DNA of 5,317 nucleotides, from the NCBI GenBank assembly GCA_022822575.1, contig JAJEBJ010000060.1:1-5317 (forward strand), written 5' to 3'. Shown piece by piece: positions 1 to 5,317 of this stretch (within the stretch, counting starts at the first letter, position 1; each line of letters begins with the position of its first letter). The stretch is from Alphaproteobacteria bacterium (GTDB lineage: Bacteria > Pseudomonadota > Alphaproteobacteria > SP197). The position numbers and the translations under genes were made by a program. Below the pieces are notes generated by a model. That model did no database searches and was not told where the DNA came from. It worked only from the letters and a program-made list of their open reading frames with translations.

Positions 1-84
1 GATGTCGCGACGCTAGATGAGGCAAGCCGGGAGTGTCAACATCAACGACGCTCCAGGAGACTCCCGCCACCGCGTCAGCTGGGG

Positions 85-777
85 GTGACATTGGGCCGCA
101 GGAAGGTGACGCGCCCGCAAGGACGCCGCCTGAAGCAGAGACTGAAGAAGAGCGCCGGGCGCAGTCCGTCGTCGATCCGGTGGCTGGAACGCCAGGTCAA
201 CGATATCTGGACCGAGGGCGCCCGGCGCGAGGGATGGCGGTCGCGGGCGGCATACAAGCTCCTTCAGCTTGATGAGCGATTCTCTCTCCTGGGCCCCGGA
301 ACCCGGGTGGTCGACCTTGGCGCCGCGCCCGGCGGATGGTCCCAGGTGGCCGCCGGCCGGGTTGCAGGAGCGCCCGTGATCGCGGTGGATGTCCTGGAGA
401 TGGAGGGTCTCGCCGGCGTGACGATCGTTGCCGGCGACATCCGTGACAGGCAGACCCACGACGCCGTACTCGAGGCACTCGATGGCGAGGCGAACCTCGT
501 CCTCTCGGACATGGCTGCACCGTCGACAGGGCACCGTTCAACGGATCATCTGCGAACCCAGGCCCTTGCCGAGGAGGCTGCAGCCTTCGCAACAGCGGTG
601 CTTGCTCCTGGAGGTTGCCTTGTCGTGAAGGTCCTGCGCGGGGGCGCCGGGACGACCCTGCTCTCCGCCCTGCAGCGAGACTTCGTGCGGGTTCATCACG
701 TCAAGCCAGAGGCCAGCCGCCAGCAATCTTCAGAGATTTACGTCGTGGCGCGAGGATTTCGCAGGAACGCTTCGTGA
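85..777 (+). CDS. rlmE: 23S rRNA (uridine-2'-O-)-methyltransferase RlmE (FtsJ/RrmJ)
   Basis: By family, RlmE transfers a methyl group from S-adenosylmethionine to the 2'-O of U2552 in the A-loop of 23S rRNA, a late step of 50S maturation in the cytoplasm. The 230-residue product has a basic N-terminal tail (about 1-30), SRAAYKL at 53-59, the SAM-binding motif DLGAAPGGWSQ at 77-87, an acidic end of strand 2 (VDV, D102), LSDMAA at 140-145, VVKV at 180-183 and SSEIYVVA at 215-222. The K-D-K-E tetrad is complete as K58, D142, K182 and E217; the spacing matches E. coli K38/D124/K164/E199 apart from a two-residue deletion. The start is uncertain. GTG at 85 is the first start codon in frame, but the frame is open back to position 1 and no Shine-Dalgarno sits at a normal distance (AGGAGA at 55-60 is 24 nt away). 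TTG at 91 and GTG at 106 are alternatives. The stop is TGA at 775-777. The gene converges with the SulP gene. Function is near certain; the exact start is not. Confidence 0.95.
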   Translation: MTLGRRKVTRPQGRRLKQRLKKSAGRSPSSIRWLERQVNDIWTEGARREGWRSRAAYKLLQLDERFSLLGPGTRVVDLGAAPGGWSQVAAGRVAGAPVIAVDVLEMEGLAGVTIVAGDIRDRQTHDAVLEALDGEANLVLSDMAAPSTGHRSTDHLRTQALAEEAAAFATAVLAPGGCLVVKVLRGGAGTTLLSALQRDFVRVHHVKPEASRQQSSEIYVVARGFRRNAS

Positions 778-783
778 TCCTGC
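761..783. terminator. Possible bidirectional hairpin between convergent genes
   Basis: GCAGGA (761-766) pairs with TCCTGC (778-783), and inside it ACG (767-769) pairs with CGT (773-775) around a 3-nt loop, leaving a 2-nt bulge. The hairpin covers the rlmE stop codon and lies next to the SulP stop at 797-799, the place where a shared terminator of convergent genes would sit. Neither strand has a following T-run, so it is at best a weak intrinsic terminator or an mRNA 3'-end stabiliser. Confidence 0.3.
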
Positions 784-796
784 AAGGGTGCGTTCG

Positions 797-2974
797 CTAC
801 TGCTCCGCATCCGGTCCCTGGTCGATCCATCCGGCGAGAAGATAGCGGTAAAGATCAAGGGCAAGCCGCTCCTCGTTTTCTTCGAGCCAGTGGAGGGCGG
901 CCTGTGTCAATTCCATCGTCCGGCAGGGTTCATCCGCCACGACAGTCAACGCCCGGTCACCGGGCCATACAGGATCTCCGGGACCACGCTGGCGGAGGCG
1001 CGATCCCGAGGCGTCGTACACCGTGGCGTGGCCCGCCTGCAGCAACTGAAGACCAACCCGGGAACCCCCCGGTCCGGCGAGCACCTCACCGGCGGCGTAC
1101 TCGCGTGGCGTCAGCCATGCTCCGAGGGCCGCGATCAGATCCTCGTGTCGAATCTGGCGTTCGAGGTGGCGTTCCAACTCGTCTGCCGTCCGTCCCAGCA
1201 GCGAGGCACGCCGCTTGTCCCCGTCTGCGGCTTCCGCCTTCCATGCCGCGATGGTGAGATCCTCGCACCGTTCGACGCCGCCGTTCAGCGTCGCTACCGG
1301 CTGCAACGCGGCGTATCCGGCAGGCGGAAGGTTGCGTTCGAATCCGAGCATCAGCTTCGCGGAGGGTGCGCTCAACACGACCCCTACCCCGAGGGCACGA
1401 GCGGTCTCCAGGGTCCGACCCAACGCATTCACTGCCGAGTAGTCCAGACCGGAAACCCGGGTGAAATCCAGCATCAGGCATACCGGTCGCGGCGTTTCGT
1501 CCAGCACCTGCCTGAGATTGTCGACCAGGGGATAGATGCTGCCGAAGAAGAGGTAACCGTGCAGGCGATAGAGTCGGACACGGCTTGCCTCCTCCACCAG
1601 GATGGCACGATCGGGAACGGGACGGGCCCTGTGGCTGCGGACATCGTTGAGGGTGAGACGGGCCTCGATGGGGTCCACACCGCTGAGACGCACCGCAAAG
1701 AAGAGGAGCGCGGCCACGATCCCGACTCCGATACCTTCCAGCAGACCGAAAGCGATGATTGTGAGAAAGATCAGAACGATGATGGCGAACTCCGGCCAGG
1801 GAAGCCGCCTGTGACTGCGCACGAGGCTTCCGTCCAGCATGCCGAGGCCGGCGAAGACCAGGATGCCTCCCACGAGCGGTACCGGCACCAGTTCCAGCAA
1901 CTGATCGCCTGCAAAGAGTGCGCTCGCGATGACGAGGGCGGCCACCATGCCCGTCAGTCGCGTGGCGGCGCCAAACAGCTTGCTCCGCAACGATGCGGGC
2001 ACGATCAGGGTCGCCACCGTTCCTCCGCCCGCTCCGGCGACCAGGCTCGCCAGACCCATTGCCCGGAATTCCCGGTTCCAGTCGAGCTCTTCGCCCGCGG
2101 CGAGTTCGAGTCCCGCGATGTTCATGACCACGCAGACAAGCGCGACGATGACCAGCGTCAAGATGTTGGGGATCTGCCTCGCCATCGCGTCCCAGTCCAC
2201 GTGCGCTAGGTCCCCGGGAAGCAGCACCGGCCACAGGACGCCGTCCGCTGTACTCGTGAACAGCAGGCCGGCGGTCCGCGCCTCGTCGCCCGAGATGCCA
2301 AGGGCGGAGAGGGCGGCGTGGTAGGAACCCACCGCAAGCGCGACGCTGACCGGCAGAATCAGCGCATGACCCCAGCGCCTCATGGCAAGGTAGAGCAGGA
2401 TCCCGAACAGAGTGCCCGGAATCCATTTCCACAGCGTGGATGATTCCACCAGCGCCGGAAGCGATCGCCAGTCCGGTTCGGCGCCCATCAGGGATAAGGC
2501 CGCCAGGCACACGGCTCCGCCGATGCCTGCCACGAACCCGCCCGCCACGGGATAGGGGATGAAGCGCATCAGGCCCGCGAGCCGGAAGCGTCCAATCGTC
2601 AGGCAGCAGGAGCCGGTGACGAGCGCGGCGATTACCAGCGCTACGACAATGGTCACGAACCGCTCATCACCGGCGGCCTCCATCGTCGATCCGATGAGAG
2701 CCATCACGATCACCAGCGCCGGAGAGAGGCCCGAAATCGCCCCGCGAAACCCGCCCGTCAGGGCGATGATCATGCAGGCGGCAAAGTTTCCGAACAACAC
2801 AAGGGCGACGCCCTGGGAAGACCAGGGGGCGAGGGCGCCCGAGAAGATGAAAACGCCAAAGGCGATCTGGGCCACCAGCAATCCGACGCCCGACGTGAAA
2901 CCTGCCGCCAGCGCCGGCACGGCCTTGGCCGACAGGACATCCGCCCGGAGTTCCGACGCCAGCTCCCGGATCAC
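797..2974 (-). CDS. SulP/SLC26-family anion transporter with STAS and degenerate cyclic-nucleotide-binding-like domain
   Basis: This is an inner-membrane secondary transporter of the SulP (SLC26) family; relatives carry sulfate, bicarbonate or dicarboxylates, and the substrate here cannot be told. From GTG 2974 it has 725 residues, near the length I recall for SulP proteins with both STAS and nucleotide-binding domains. About 20-430 is the multi-pass core, including the family-like RFIPYPVAGGFVAG at 137-150. About 464-548 is a STAS domain; GLDYSAV (509-515) places S513 where SpoIIAA has its phosphorylated serine. About 603-708 resembles a cNMP-binding beta-roll (GEVLAGPGG, LLQAGHATVYD, TVVADEP), but the phosphate-binding cassette is shortened. 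The start rests on GGAG at 2983-2986, 8 nt upstream, and on the typical N-terminal helix IRELASELRADVL right after it. The open frame runs back to TTG 3250, but those 92 codons lack an RBS and recognisable family sequence; ATG 3046 and ATG 3142 also lack an RBS. Stop TAG at 797-799. Family and domains are well supported, substrate unknown. Confidence 0.9.
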   Translation of the reverse strand: MIRELASELRADVLSAKAVPALAAGFTSGVGLLVAQIAFGVFIFSGALAPWSSQGVALVLFGNFAACMIIALTGGFRGAISGLSPALVIVMALIGSTMEAAGDERFVTIVVALVIAALVTGSCCLTIGRFRLAGLMRFIPYPVAGGFVAGIGGAVCLAALSLMGAEPDWRSLPALVESSTLWKWIPGTLFGILLYLAMRRWGHALILPVSVALAVGSYHAALSALGISGDEARTAGLLFTSTADGVLWPVLLPGDLAHVDWDAMARQIPNILTLVIVALVCVVMNIAGLELAAGEELDWNREFRAMGLASLVAGAGGGTVATLIVPASLRSKLFGAATRLTGMVAALVIASALFAGDQLLELVPVPLVGGILVFAGLGMLDGSLVRSHRRLPWPEFAIIVLIFLTIIAFGLLEGIGVGIVAALLFFAVRLSGVDPIEARLTLNDVRSHRARPVPDRAILVEEASRVRLYRLHGYLFFGSIYPLVDNLRQVLDETPRPVCLMLDFTRVSGLDYSAVNALGRTLETARALGVGVVLSAPSAKLMLGFERNLPPAGYAALQPVATLNGGVERCEDLTIAAWKAEAADGDKRRASLLGRTADELERHLERQIRHEDLIAALGAWLTPREYAAGEVLAGPGGSRVGLQLLQAGHATVYDASGSRLRQRGPGDPVWPGDRALTVVADEPCRTMELTQAALHWLEENEERLALDLYRYLLAGWIDQGPDAEQ

Positions 2975-2982
2975 ATCGGCCG

Positions 2983-2986
2983 CTCC
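2983..2986 (-). promoter_or_regulatory. Ribosome binding site deciding the SulP start
   Basis: Read on the minus strand this is GGAG followed by 8 nt (cggccgat) and then GTG at 2974. It is the only well-spaced Shine-Dalgarno I found among the upstream in-frame starts checked, and it places translation just before the first family-like helix. Confidence 0.6.
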
Positions 2987-3067
2987 ATGGCAGGATGGGT
3001 CGTCTTCACCGTCACTTCCCCGCCCGTCGATGTTCACCCTACACATGACGAGCGGAGCACGGCAACG

Positions 3068-3087
3068 GCGCTGTTGAGCCACAGCGC
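3068..3087. repeat. Perfect 7-bp inverted repeat, possible operator or 5'-UTR hairpin
   Basis: GCGCTGT (3068-3074) and ACAGCGC (3081-3087) are exact reverse complements separated by the 6-nt TGAGCC. The element lies about 95 bp upstream of the SulP GTG. It could be an operator for a dimeric regulator or a leader-RNA hairpin. No T-run follows on either strand, which argues against a terminator. Confidence 0.4.
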
Positions 3088-3350
3088 AGATAATCGCCCC
3101 CGGAACTGCGTGAGGCGCCGCGACGGCAGGATTGTCGGCCATCGGATCGGCGGAGTCTGACAAGCCGTTACGGGCGCGTCGGCGGATCGGGCCACTTTGA
3201 CGACCCTGCTCCGGTTTCTCCTGCGGCGAAGGACTGGCTAGTGCCGGCAATCAGCGGGGTGCGTTGGCGATCGCGCGCCGCTCAACCCGTCAGGCCGCAG
3301 CTGTCGACCGCACCAGCTTGATTGGAAGTCGGTGAGGCCGGTCGTTGCCA

Positions 3351-3370
3351 CCAGGCGCCCATTGCGCTGG
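3351..3370. repeat. Imperfect inverted repeat beside the PPOX promoter candidate
   Basis: CCAGGCGC (3351-3358) pairs with GCGCTGG (3364-3370) as 7 bp with one bulged G and a 5-nt loop. It abuts the candidate -35 at 3371, where a regulator could bind. In GC-rich DNA a bulged repeat of this size may well be chance. Confidence 0.22.
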
Positions 3371-3399
3371 TTCAGGCCCGACAGTTGCGGCACTATCGT
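3371..3399 (+). promoter_or_regulatory. Candidate sigma70-type promoter for the PPOX gene
   Basis: TTCAGG (3371-3376, 3 of 6 consensus) and TATCGT (3394-3399, 4 of 6) are separated by exactly 17 nt. This would give a leader of roughly 30-35 nt before the ATG at 3439. Consensus match is modest. Confidence 0.3.
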
Positions 3400-3425
3400 C
3401 TCCCGCACGGTCCTTGATCCATTGC

Positions 3426-3430
3426 AGGAG
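3426..3430 (+). promoter_or_regulatory. Ribosome binding site of the PPOX gene
   Basis: AGGAG lies 8 nt upstream of ATG 3439, a near-ideal Shine-Dalgarno. It favours this start over the in-frame ATG three codons later. Confidence 0.75.
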
Positions 3431-3438
3431 CCCCAGAG

Positions 3439-4098
3439 ATGAGCCGCATGTATTCCGAGGATCACCGAAAGCTGCAGGACCTCTTCGGAACCCGTGCCAT
3501 GGCGGATTACCTTGAAGAAAGCGACTTCCGGGAGACGATCGATGACGCCTCGAAGCGCTTCATCGAGGAGCGCGACATGGTGTTTCTTGCGACGCTGGAT
3601 CATGAGCGCCGGCCGACCGTGTCCTACAAGGGCGGTGATCCCGGATTTCTCAAGGTGCCCGATTCCGGGACAGTCCTCTTCCCGAGCTACGACGGGAACG
3701 GCATGTACCTCTCCATGGGCAACATCGGCGGGCAGGGTCAGGTCGGCATGCTGTTCATCGACTTCGAGGTGCCGCGGCGGCTGCGGCTTCAGGGCATGGC
3801 GACGGTGAGCGACGATCCGGCGCTCACCGGACTCTGGAAGGAGGCGCAGCTCGCGATTTGCGTTTCGGTGACGGGTCTCTGGGTCAACTGCCCTCGATAC
3901 GTCCATCGATACCGGAAGGTCAGGGCGTCTCGCCATGTTCCGCGACGAGACGGCGACACGCCGTTCGCCGGCTGGAAGCGGATCGATACGGTCTCGCCGG
4001 TGCTGAACGAAGACGAACGCGTCGAGGCCGACCGTCTGGGGCCCATCACCGAGGAGGAATGGGTCGCCATGGTTGATGCCGGAGACGAGGACGCCTGA
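3439..4098 (+). CDS. Pyridoxamine 5'-phosphate oxidase (PPOX) family flavin-binding split-barrel protein
   Basis: The 219-residue protein belongs to the PPOX-like FMN-binding split-barrel superfamily. I recognise the subfamily sold in annotations as 'pyridoxamine 5'-phosphate oxidase family protein', whose substrate is not established; it is not the vitamin-B6 enzyme PdxH. An N-terminal helical part (about 1-40) is followed by the barrel: RDMVFLATLDHERRPTVSYKG (45-65), DPGFLKV (67-73), FPSYDGNGMYLSMGNI (81-96), VGMLFIDFEVPRRLRLQG (102-119), and the tail motif NCPRYVHRYRK (150-160). The FLAT..D..RPTVS block is where split-barrel oxidoreductases line the FMN phosphate pocket. There is no signal peptide or membrane segment, so it is likely cytosolic. 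The start is fixed by AGGAG at 3426-3430; stop TGA at 4096-4098. It is divergent from the SulP gene and 191 bp upstream of the binding-protein gene, which has its own promoter candidate. Probable roles are flavin-dependent reduction or oxidation of a small molecule; the reaction cannot be assigned. Confidence 0.9.
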   Translation: MSRMYSEDHRKLQDLFGTRAMADYLEESDFRETIDDASKRFIEERDMVFLATLDHERRPTVSYKGGDPGFLKVPDSGTVLFPSYDGNGMYLSMGNIGGQGQVGMLFIDFEVPRRLRLQGMATVSDDPALTGLWKEAQLAICVSVTGLWVNCPRYVHRYRKVRASRHVPRRDGDTPFAGWKRIDTVSPVLNEDERVEADRLGPITEEEWVAMVDAGDEDA

Positions 4099-4203
4099 GC
4101 AGCACCGGCGTTCGTTGAGAGCACCGGACAATGCAGTGCGGAGGGCGGGCCGGCGAGGAAAGAAACCGTCACATGTGGTCATAACCGGCCGCCGCTGGTG
4201 GCG
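4099..4203. other. Spacer after the PPOX gene, no clear terminator
   Basis: The stretch holds an 8-bp direct repeat AGCACCGG (4101-4108 and 4120-4127), a CACATGTG palindrome (4170-4177) and a weak CGCC/GGCG stem near 4190-4203. No hairpin plus T-run is seen, so read-through from the PPOX gene into the binding-protein gene cannot be excluded. Confidence 0.35.
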
Positions 4204-4232
4204 TTGTCTGTCTCGGCGCGGGCCACTATTCT
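4204..4232 (+). promoter_or_regulatory. Candidate sigma70-type promoter for the binding-protein gene
   Basis: TTGTCT (4204-4209, 4 of 6 to TTGACA) and TATTCT (4227-4232, 4 of 6 to TATAAT) are spaced by exactly 17 nt. Transcription would begin near 4239-4240, giving a leader of about 50 nt before ATG 4290. It is the best promoter-like pair I see in the window and suggests independent expression of the downstream transporter genes. Confidence 0.45.
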
Positions 4233-4289
4233 GTCGTGAGTGCACGGGAGATCCCGGCAACACAACAGGGAATTGGAGAACAGGGTCAA

Positions 4290-5317
4290 ATGGAATCCAG
4301 ACAAGACGTGGAACGGTTCGTTGACCGCATGAAGATGGGCAATCTCTCGCGACGCGAGTTCAAGGCGGGACTGGCGTCGGTGGGTCTCGGCATGACGGTC
4401 GCGCCGCTTTCCGGACACCCGGCCCTTGCCCAGGGCGACGAGCATCCCACCTGCTTCACGTGGGCGACCTACGATGTGCCGGAAATGCACCAGGAATACA
4501 TCGACAAGCACGGTGCGTCGCCGAACTTCACCCTGTGGGGTGACGAGGAGGAAGCGGAAGCCAAGATGATTGCCGGCTTCCGGCCGGATGTCGCCATGCC
4601 GTGCTCCTACAAGGTGCAGAAGTGGAATGACTTCGGCTTCCTGCAGCCGATCGACACCAGCCGGCTCTCACACTGGGACGACGTCATTCCCGTCCTCAGG
4701 AACGTGCCGGACATGATGATCGGTGGCCAGCAGCTCATGGTCTGCGCCTGGTGGGGTCTCACCTCCGTCACCTTCAGGACCGATCTCGCGCCTGAATACA
4801 TCGATCCGGACACCCACACCTGGGGCATCCTGTGGGATCCCAAGTACGCCGGCAGACTGTCGATGATCGACAGTCTCATCGACGGCGTCATGGTGGCGGC
4901 GATCTATTCAGGGGCCGCCGATCCCTTCAACATGACCCCGGAGGAAGTCGAGGTCACCAAGCAGCTCATGGTCGAGCAGCGGCCCCTGCTGCGCTACTAC
5001 ACGAACGACACCACGAGCTGGGAGCAGGCGCTTGCCTCCGGCGAACTGGTGGCGGCCGCCTCGTGGAACTCGTCGCCGCTCGCCCTTCTTCAGGAAGACG
5101 TTCCGGTGGCGTTCATGAATCCCAAGGAAGGACCGATGACGTGGACGTGCGGCATCACGCTGATGTCCTTCGCAGACGAGGCCAAGATCGACCGCGCCTA
5201 TGATCTCATCGACGCCTTCCTCGCTCCGTCGACGGGTGACTTCTGGGTGCGGTCCTACGGCATGGGTCATTCGAACACCAAGACCTACGAGGCCTTCTCG
5301 TCTGACGAACTGACGAT
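4290..5317 (+). CDS. Tat-exported PotD/PotF-like ABC transporter substrate-binding protein (3' end outside window)
   Basis: This is a periplasmic ligand-binding component of a polyamine/opine-type ABC importer; 342 codons are present and the frame is open at the right edge. The start ATG 4290 has GGAG at 4275-4278 (11 nt away) and AGGG at 4282-4285. Residues 20-27 (SRREFKAG) are a twin-arginine motif, followed by a hydrophobic stretch and an ALA-Q cleavage site after residue 47, so it is probably exported folded by Tat. The mature part aligns by eye with E. coli PotD: W58 and Y61 match W34/Y37, SYKV (106-109) matches the STYY loop with Y107 for Y85, DPKYAGRL (183-190), W259 matches W229, and PKEGPMTW (278-285) matches the PKEG..W block with W285 for W255. 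PotD acids D168 and D257 appear as S195 and C287, while E171 appears as D198. The substrate may therefore not be a classical polyamine. Permease and ATPase genes would be expected downstream, beyond the window. Confidence 0.9.
   Translation, partial: MESRQDVERFVDRMKMGNLSRREFKAGLASVGLGMTVAPLSGHPALAQGDEHPTCFTWATYDVPEMHQEYIDKHGASPNFTLWGDEEEAEAKMIAGFRPDVAMPCSYKVQKWNDFGFLQPIDTSRLSHWDDVIPVLRNVPDMMIGGQQLMVCAWWGLTSVTFRTDLAPEYIDPDTHTWGILWDPKYAGRLSMIDSLIDGVMVAAIYSGAADPFNMTPEEVEVTKQLMVEQRPLLRYYTNDTTSWEQALASGELVAAASWNSSPLALLQEDVPVAFMNPKEGPMTWTCGITLMSFADEAKIDRAYDLIDAFLAPSTGDFWVRSYGMGHSNTKTYEAFSSDELT
4854..4876. repeat. 23-bp palindrome with 11-bp arms inside the binding-protein gene
   Basis: AGACTGTCGAT (4854-4864) and ATCGACAGTCT (4866-4876) are exact reverse complements around a single central G at 4865. 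As RNA it folds as a 10-bp stem with a 3-nt loop. It overlaps a competing 8-bp inverted repeat, GTCGATGA (4859-4866) with TCATCGAC (4876-4883), so the two hairpins exclude each other. It encodes residues 189-196, the segment aligned with a PotD ligand-contact loop, and uses the codons AGA and AGT, which are uncommon in this GC-rich sequence. Confidence 0.6.

Larger units (their letters stand above)
2975..3438. other. Divergent intergenic region (464 bp) between the SulP and PPOX genes
   Basis: This stretch separates two divergently transcribed genes and should hold the promoters of both. I find no convincing gene in it. The minus frame stays open to 3250 as an extension of the SulP frame, but the predicted peptide is low-complexity, rich in Pro/Ala/Arg, and has no RBS. 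The region contains a perfect 7-bp hairpin (3068-3087), a second bulged hairpin (3351-3370) and a candidate plus-strand promoter (3371-3399). No strong minus-strand -35/-10 pair is visible; the best fragment is TTGCCG (3061-3066 on the minus strand), with poor -10 partners. Confidence 0.6.

Noticed and set aside
13..534. 173-codon minus-strand frame over the rlmE 5' half
   Set aside because: It is antisense to conserved RlmE motifs and has no recognisable product.
788..2209. 473-codon plus-strand frame across the SulP gene
   Set aside because: It is antisense to recognisable STAS and transporter sequence; the product is highly polar (Asp/Glu/His/Gln/Arg) with no recognisable fold.
1086..2510. 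474-codon minus-strand frame overlapping the SulP gene
   Set aside because: It is a +1/+2 shadow of the SulP coding frame; the peptide is Arg/Gly/Pro-rich and contains no transporter motifs.
3038..3066. TTGCCG followed by TGTAGG or TAGGGT on the minus strand as a SulP promoter
   Set aside because: The -10 matches are only 3 of 6 and the spacing is 16 or about 18 nt, so I do not consider it supported.
3540..3580. CCTCGA...TCGAGG hairpin around GAAGCGCTTC in the PPOX gene
   Set aside because: The arms are short and mutually incompatible, inside well-conserved coding sequence; likely codon-driven coincidence.
4101..4127. Direct repeat AGCACCGG twice, 19 bp apart, after the PPOX gene
   Set aside because: Only 8 bp and two copies in a GC-rich spacer; no further copies or mobile-element ends nearby.
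4170..4177. CACATGTG palindrome as a possible operator
   Set aside because: An 8-bp palindrome without extended symmetry is expected by chance in a window of this size.
3238..4263. 341-codon open frame on the minus strand across the PPOX gene
   Set aside because: It is antisense to a gene with a clear family match and a good RBS; the peptide is rich in Arg/Pro/His without recognisable domains, as expected of a shadow frame in GC-rich DNA.
4832..5203. 123-codon plus-strand frame in the last 500 bases
   Set aside because: It is out of frame with the binding-protein gene, whose frame is open from 4290 to the edge and matches PotD throughout.

Overview
The window is GC-rich, densely coding bacterial chromosome, most likely from an alphaproteobacterium. 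The basis is the alphaproteobacterial style of the RlmE homologue (basic N-terminal tail, then RSRAAYKL, DLGAAPGGWSQ and SDMAA..TGHR..DHLR blocks), frequent GTG/GGAG-type starts, and a Tat-exported polyamine-type binding protein. The lineage is inferred from sequence style, not from a search. I see no phage, IS, CRISPR, tRNA or rRNA.

Layout. (1) 85-777 (+): RlmE/FtsJ 23S rRNA 2'-O-methyltransferase with all four catalytic residues; its true start may lie outside the window. (2) 797-2974 (-): a SulP/SLC26-type membrane transporter with a STAS domain and a C-terminal cyclic-nucleotide-binding-like domain whose phosphate-binding cassette looks collapsed. It converges on rlmE with only 19 bp between the stop codons, and a small hairpin overlaps the rlmE stop. 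(3) 2975-3438: a 464-bp divergent intergenic region with two hairpins and a candidate promoter. (4) 3439-4098 (+): a PPOX-class flavin-binding split-barrel protein (pyridoxamine 5'-phosphate oxidase family). (5) 4099-4289: a spacer with a good candidate sigma70-type promoter. (6) 4290 to the window end (+): the first 342 codons of a Tat-secreted, PotD-like ABC-transporter substrate-binding protein, open at the right edge.

The genes do not form an obvious pathway. rlmE is housekeeping. The SulP protein probably moves an inorganic or small organic anion across the inner membrane. The binding protein probably begins an ABC uptake operon that continues past the window; the PPOX gene upstream points the same way but is likely a separate unit. 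I find no convincing new multi-gene system. The points most worth a second look are a 23-bp palindrome (11-bp arms) inside the binding-protein gene, a PotD-like ligand site that keeps the aromatic box but lacks two polyamine-anchoring acids, and the degenerate nucleotide-binding domain on the SulP transporter.
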